Source: CAVPLM01 sp964497095 (GTDB lineage Bacteria; Actinomycetota; Thermoleophilia; RBG-16-64-13). From it: a DNA stretch of 8,448 bases. The notes under the pieces were generated by a model. The model saw only the letters and a program-made list of their open reading frames with translations. It was not told the DNA's origin and searched no databases. Where the stretch lies: positions 1 through 8,448 of the forward strand of contig CAZCCL010000115.1 in NCBI GenBank assembly GCA_964497095.1, written 5' to 3'. Both the position numbers and the translations under genes were made by a program. The first letter of the stretch is position 1; every line of letters starts with the position of its first letter. Below, piece by piece: positions 5,701 to 8,448 of this stretch.

Positions 5701-6300
5701 TCACCCGTCTTCCCGAGACGAGAGCCGGGCGCACGCGCCGTCGTTGCACCACATCTCGTCCGCTGGAGGTAGAAATCGCGCCCAGGTTCGCCGGGCTGGG
5801 CCGACATGGCACGAGGTCTCGTCCGATTCACCGTGAAGCCATCCGGACACCACCGCGAGCAAGGCGGCCGCATAGGCATGCAGACAGGAAGCCCTCTCCG
5901 GTCCTGACGGCCCCCCTATTCCCGCATCAAAACGGTTTCGGACGGGCTGTTTCCCCGCCAAGACGGCCCGGCGCAGCTTATACCATTCCGTGATCTCCTC
6001 CAGAGTCCGGCGAGCCTCCTCATCGGTCCTTGCCCACGCTCTGAACTCCCGCACCGCACCGGCTGCTTCCGCCCGGCTCACGGCTGCCGCCATGGTCGGA
6101 CAGGTCAGATACAGCAGCGTGGGGTTCGGGGCCCCATCGACCAAGGGTGCGGTCTCGATGACTGCGGGATAGCCAAAGGGACAATGCACCGCGACGCCGG
6201 CGATGTCACGCGGAGGACGCCCGAGCTGTCCCGCGACCACAGCCAAATCTCCCGGGCTGACCCGCCCGACGACTTCATCTTCGCGCGTCCGAAGATTCAA
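5701..6300 (-). CDS. DUF501 family protein
   Basis: Conserved actinobacterial protein of unknown function, orthologous in context to M. tuberculosis Rv1025. The 199-residue product shows the family motifs in order: VAGQLGRPPRDIAGVA at 22-37, CPFGYPAVIETAP at 40-52, NPTLLYLTCP at 59-68, and CLHAYAAALLA at 139-149. Cysteines 40, 67 and 139 with H141 are candidates for a metal site; C185 and C190 at the tail form a CX4C pair. The start is uncertain. TTG 6300 overlaps the upstream stop as TTGA, suggesting translational coupling. GTG 6240 has GGGAG 8 nt upstream but would leave only two residues before the conserved GQLG motif. An in-frame TTG at 6369 overlaps the upstream gene and has no SD. It is followed by tRNA-Leu, whereas ppx usually follows in relatives. 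Confidence 0.9.
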   Translation of the reverse strand: MNLRTREDEVVGRVSPGDLAVVAGQLGRPPRDIAGVAVHCPFGYPAVIETAPLVDGAPNPTLLYLTCPTMAAAVSRAEAAGAVREFRAWARTDEEARRTLEEITEWYKLRRAVLAGKQPVRNRFDAGIGGPSGPERASCLHAYAAALLAVVSGWLHGESDETSCHVGPARRTWARFLPPADEMWCNDGACARLSSREDG

Positions 6301-6893
6301 GGCGTCTGGGCGATACCCTGGGCTGGGGTGTTGGTCGCCGTGATCTGGTCCCTCATGAGCTCCGCGCAAAGCGTCGCCGACACGCTGATACCTGTCGCGA
6401 CGCCGGCCTTGGCGAGACCGGTATCGTTGGCTGATGTCGTGGCCTCTCTCATCGGCAGGACCGTCCTTGCGGAGGAAGCGCTTGCCGAAGCACTCGTCGA
6501 GACCGGTGCGGTCGACGTCGTGGACGCGGGTACTGTTATCGGCAGCAGCCTGAACGGGGGAGAATCTCCCGCGCCCTCGTCGCCAAGCAGTGAGGCCCCA
6601 GCTGTCGCGCCGATGATCGCAATGACCAGGGCAACCACCATAAGTACCACCACCGCGGCAATTCGCGATCGGCGTTCCCTTCGAGGGCGCGTGCGTTCGG
6701 GACGTTCGCGATAGGCCGCCGCACGCGCTTCGTTCTCGTCCACACCCTGTTCGTACCCAGGGCCGTTGACGGTTCGCCTAGCAGTCGTCGGCGGACGCGT
6801 ATTCTCTGGGTTCTCCCGAACGTCGCGGCGAGTACGCGTGCCTGGGTCACCCCGCGCGCCACGTTCATTCCGAGTGTCGTGATGGTCCCGCAC
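6297..6893 (-). CDS. unrecognised single-pass membrane protein between ftsB and DUF501
   Basis: A 198-residue frame without a family I recognise. Residues 1-77 are very polar and rich in Arg, Asp, Glu and Pro, probably disordered and cytoplasmic. A basic cluster PRRERRSR at 70-77 precedes one transmembrane helix at about 78-102 (IAAVVVLMVVALVIAIIGAT). Residues 115-160 are Ser/Thr/Ala/Pro-rich and should lie outside. By the positive-inside rule this is an N-in, C-out type II protein. GTG 6893 is chosen because it follows the ftsB-like stop by 1 nt; the frame stays open upstream but would overlap that gene by more than 100 nt. No strong SD is visible, so coupling is likely. The stop overlaps the DUF501 TTG by 4 nt. 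Tight spacing on both sides supports a real gene, and the context suggests a role at the envelope or divisome. This is inference. Confidence 0.62.
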   Translation of the reverse strand: MRDHHDTRNERGARGDPGTRTRRDVRENPENTRPPTTARRTVNGPGYEQGVDENEARAAAYRERPERTRPRRERRSRIAAVVVLMVVALVIAIIGATAGASLLGDEGAGDSPPFRLLPITVPASTTSTAPVSTSASASASSARTVLPMREATTSANDTGLAKAGVATGISVSATLCAELMRDQITATNTPAQGIAQTP

Positions 6894-6894
6894 G

Positions 6895-7572
6895 TCAGAA
6901 GAGCCCCGCGATAGCCGCGACGATGCGTTCCAGGAGTCCGGCTTCGTCGGCCCTATCGATTCCTGACCTCTCTGCCCCCGGCACCGCCGCTCCGACCCCA
7001 CAGCCTGTCACAGCATCCGCGCCGGGCACGCCCGCGCCGACTCCCGCACTGGGGGTCCGCCCCTGCCCCTCGACCTCTCCGACCGTCGAAGCCGCGGATC
7101 CAGCCCCAGCGGCTTCGCCAGCAACCCCTCCGGTCTCCTGGCCGGCCCTTCGCGTGGTCTCGCCCATGTCGCCTGCGGAGGTCTCATCGCCGGCACCCGC
7201 GTTGGCGAGCACCGGCCCACCTGCAGACTGGGCAACGATGTACAGTTCCTCGTCTGGCCGCGCGTAGGTCAATTCGTCTCGCGCAAGGCCCTCGAGATAG
7301 CCGGCCTCGCTGAGCTTGGCCAACTGGGCCTGTAGTGCGCCCTTCTGTTCCTCCAGCCCCGCCACCTCTTCGGCGACCCTCTCGAAACGAGCACGCGCAT
7401 CTAGGTACTGGCGCAAGGGACCGTAGTTCGCCGCCGCACCGACAGCCACCAGGAGAAGGAAGAAGCCCAGCAGTAGCAGCCTACGACGGGCAACGCAGCG
7501 CGAACGCCGGGAGTCGGCTGATGTCGCGTCGCCGGACAGTGCCGGCGCTGTTTGCGCACTAGCATTGCTCAT
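6895..7572 (-). CDS. FtsB/DivIC-type septum formation initiator with long C-terminal tail
   Basis: Bitopic cell-division protein that, in this family, joins FtsL and FtsQ/DivIB in the divisome and helps activate septal peptidoglycan synthesis. Residues 1-30 are cytoplasmic and basic near the membrane (RRSRCVARRR), 31-48 are the transmembrane helix, and 53-92 a coiled coil with ARFERVAEEVAGLEEQKGAL. The conserved closing motif is EGLARDELTYARPDEELYIV at 94-113. Typical members end near here; this one continues for over 110 residues rich in Gly, Ala, Glu and Thr, and closes with a possible amphipathic helix, EAGLLERIVAAIAGLF (210-225). Location directly downstream of eno matches actinobacterial gene order (Rv1024 position). 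ATG 7572 has only a weak purine-rich SD. Family call firm; role of the tail unknown. Confidence 0.88.
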   Translation of the reverse strand: MSNASAQTAPALSGDATSADSRRSRCVARRRLLLLGFFLLLVAVGAAANYGPLRQYLDARARFERVAEEVAGLEEQKGALQAQLAKLSEAGYLEGLARDELTYARPDEELYIVAQSAGGPVLANAGAGDETSAGDMGETTRRAGQETGGVAGEAAGAGSAASTVGEVEGQGRTPSAGVGAGVPGADAVTGCGVGAAVPGAERSGIDRADEAGLLERIVAAIAGLF

Positions 7573-7811
7573 CGTTCTTTTTCTATTCGCCCCCGCTGCG
7601 GGACTGTCCTCTGCACCGGGTGCCGGCTTCTCTCACCATGCTTCGATTCTCACGTCTCTTCGGACTGCCCGTTCCTCTCAGCTGGTCGGAATGCGTCGTT
7701 CACTCGGCTCTTCCCGCGCCCGCTCGGATGCGGCGCTCCGTATGCGCAGCTTTGGTCCACCGGTCGAGCGTCAGCTGCCGGCTGTGCGTCCTTCCTAAGG
7801 CTCAGCACCAG
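7573..7811. other. eno-ftsB intergenic region, nothing firm seen
   Basis: 239 bp without a supported gene. Reading the minus strand, small hairpins GCACC-CG-GTGC and CCCG-CAG-CGGG lie near the ftsB-like start. No terminator after eno and no consensus promoter for the ftsB-like gene could be identified. A GAGGACAGTCC stretch recalls RNase P RNA, but the region is too short and lacks the rest. Confidence 0.4.
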
Positions 7812-8448
7812 CTATTTGCTCGTACGCCGCCCGAACGCCGCCCTTCCGGGATAGGAGGCCAGGTCTCCGAGCTGTTCCTCGATGCGCAGAAGTTGGTTGT
7901 ACTTGGCGGTCCGCTCGCCCCGACAGGGGGCACCGGTCTTAATCTGGCCGGCGTTCGTCGCCACCACCAGATCGGCTATGGTGCTGTCCTCGGTCTCCCC
8001 GGAACGGTGGCTGACCACCGCTGTGTAGCCTGCCCGATGAGCCATGGAAATGGCCTCCAGCGTCTCGGTGAGTGTCCCGATCTGATTGAGCTTGATGAGG
8101 ATGCTGTTGGCCACCCCCCGTTCGATCCCCATCGCCAGCCGGTCCACGTTCGTCACGAACAGGTCGTCGCCGACCAGTTGCACGGAATCGTCGACCAGCT
8201 TCGTCAGAGCCGCCCATCCCTCCCAATCTTCCTCGGCCATACCGTCCTCGACGCTGACGATGGGATAGCGCTTACAGAGATCTGCATAATATGCAGCCAT
8301 CTCTTCGGGCTTGAGCGCCCGTCCTTCGCTCGCCAGAAGATAAGCGCCCTGCGACACATCGAAGAACTCACTGGCAGCTGGATCGAGAGCGATGGCGATA
8401 TCTGTCCCCGGTTCGTAGCCCGCCTTCTCCACGGACTCCAGGATCACC
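7812..8448 (-). CDS. eno: enolase, C-terminal half (N-terminus beyond right edge)
   Basis: Glycolytic enzyme converting 2-phosphoglycerate to phosphoenolpyruvate with Mg2+. The visible part is the catalytic barrel, about half of a usual ~425-residue enolase. Numbering from the first complete codon (8447): Mg2+ ligands lie in IALDPAASEF (D22), VSVEDGM (E67) and GDDLFVTN (93-100). The catalytic lysine K119 lies in ILIKLNQIGTLTET, which matches the enolase signature. The substrate loop SHRSGETED is at 146-154 and the second lysine, K170, is in IKTGAPCRGERTAKYNQLLRIE. All key residues are present. The GTG at 8447 is an internal valine, not a start. The stop TAG is at 7812-7814. The ftsB-like gene follows after 239 bp. 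Confidence 0.97.
   Translation of the reverse strand, partial: VILESVEKAGYEPGTDIAIALDPAASEFFDVSQGAYLLASEGRALKPEEMAAYYADLCKRYPIVSVEDGMAEEDWEGWAALTKLVDDSVQLVGDDLFVTNVDRLAMGIERGVANSILIKLNQIGTLTETLEAISMAHRAGYTAVVSHRSGETEDSTIADLVVATNAGQIKTGAPCRGERTAKYNQLLRIEEQLGDLASYPGRAAFGRRTSK

Noticed and set aside
6184..6714. 176-codon plus-strand frame
   Set aside because: Antisense to the DUF501 and membrane-protein genes. The minus-strand frames have neighbour coupling, and DUF501 has family motifs.
7573..7640. RNase P RNA-like GAGGACAGTCC on the minus strand
   Set aside because: The rest of the RNA does not fit in the 239-bp gap, and the partner helices were not found.
1..8448. CRISPR array, phage genes, toxin-antitoxin pair or defence system
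   Set aside because: No regularly spaced repeats, integrase, nuclease or paired small genes were seen.

Overview
The window looks like a chromosomal piece of a high-G+C actinobacterium. The strongest evidence is the minus-strand series enolase, FtsB/DivIC-type septum protein, DUF501 protein, which is the order known from Actinobacteria (in Mycobacterium tuberculosis eno-Rv1023, Rv1024, Rv1025, then ppx). A surface protein with three cell-wall-binding type 2 (CWB2) repeats would fit a deep-branching, Coriobacteriia-like lineage. That placement is inference, because no 16S or other phylogenetic marker was compared.

Left part (1-1276): a TetR-family repressor runs off the left edge on the minus strand. 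Upstream of it are three consecutive palindromes, one closely resembling the classical tetO operator. On the other side is only a 39-codon reading frame with a good ribosome binding site, so the expected divergent target gene is absent or reduced to a stub. About 400 bases of hairpin-rich DNA without a convincing gene follow, including a perfect 19-bp inverted repeat, leading into the next gene.

Middle part (1277-5200): a secreted 661-residue protein on the plus strand combines a signal peptide, three CWB2 repeats, a Thr/Pro/Ser-rich linker and a right-handed beta-helix. Next comes a complete IS1634-family (IS4 superfamily) insertion sequence on the minus strand, with an intact DDE transposase and a near-ideal promoter placed so that its mRNA should be almost leaderless. 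A plus-strand terminator hairpin lies just beyond the IS. The element may have separated the surface-protein gene from its original downstream sequence.

Right part (5425-8448), all on the minus strand: eno (partial at the right edge), ftsB/divIC-like, an unrecognised 198-residue single-pass membrane protein, DUF501, then tRNA-Leu(UAA). The last three protein genes are separated by 1 nt and a 4-nt overlap, so they are probably one transcript. The ppx gene that usually follows DUF501 is not present here. The unknown membrane protein between the cell-division gene and DUF501, the operator cluster, the structured leader and the IS junctions deserve most attention.
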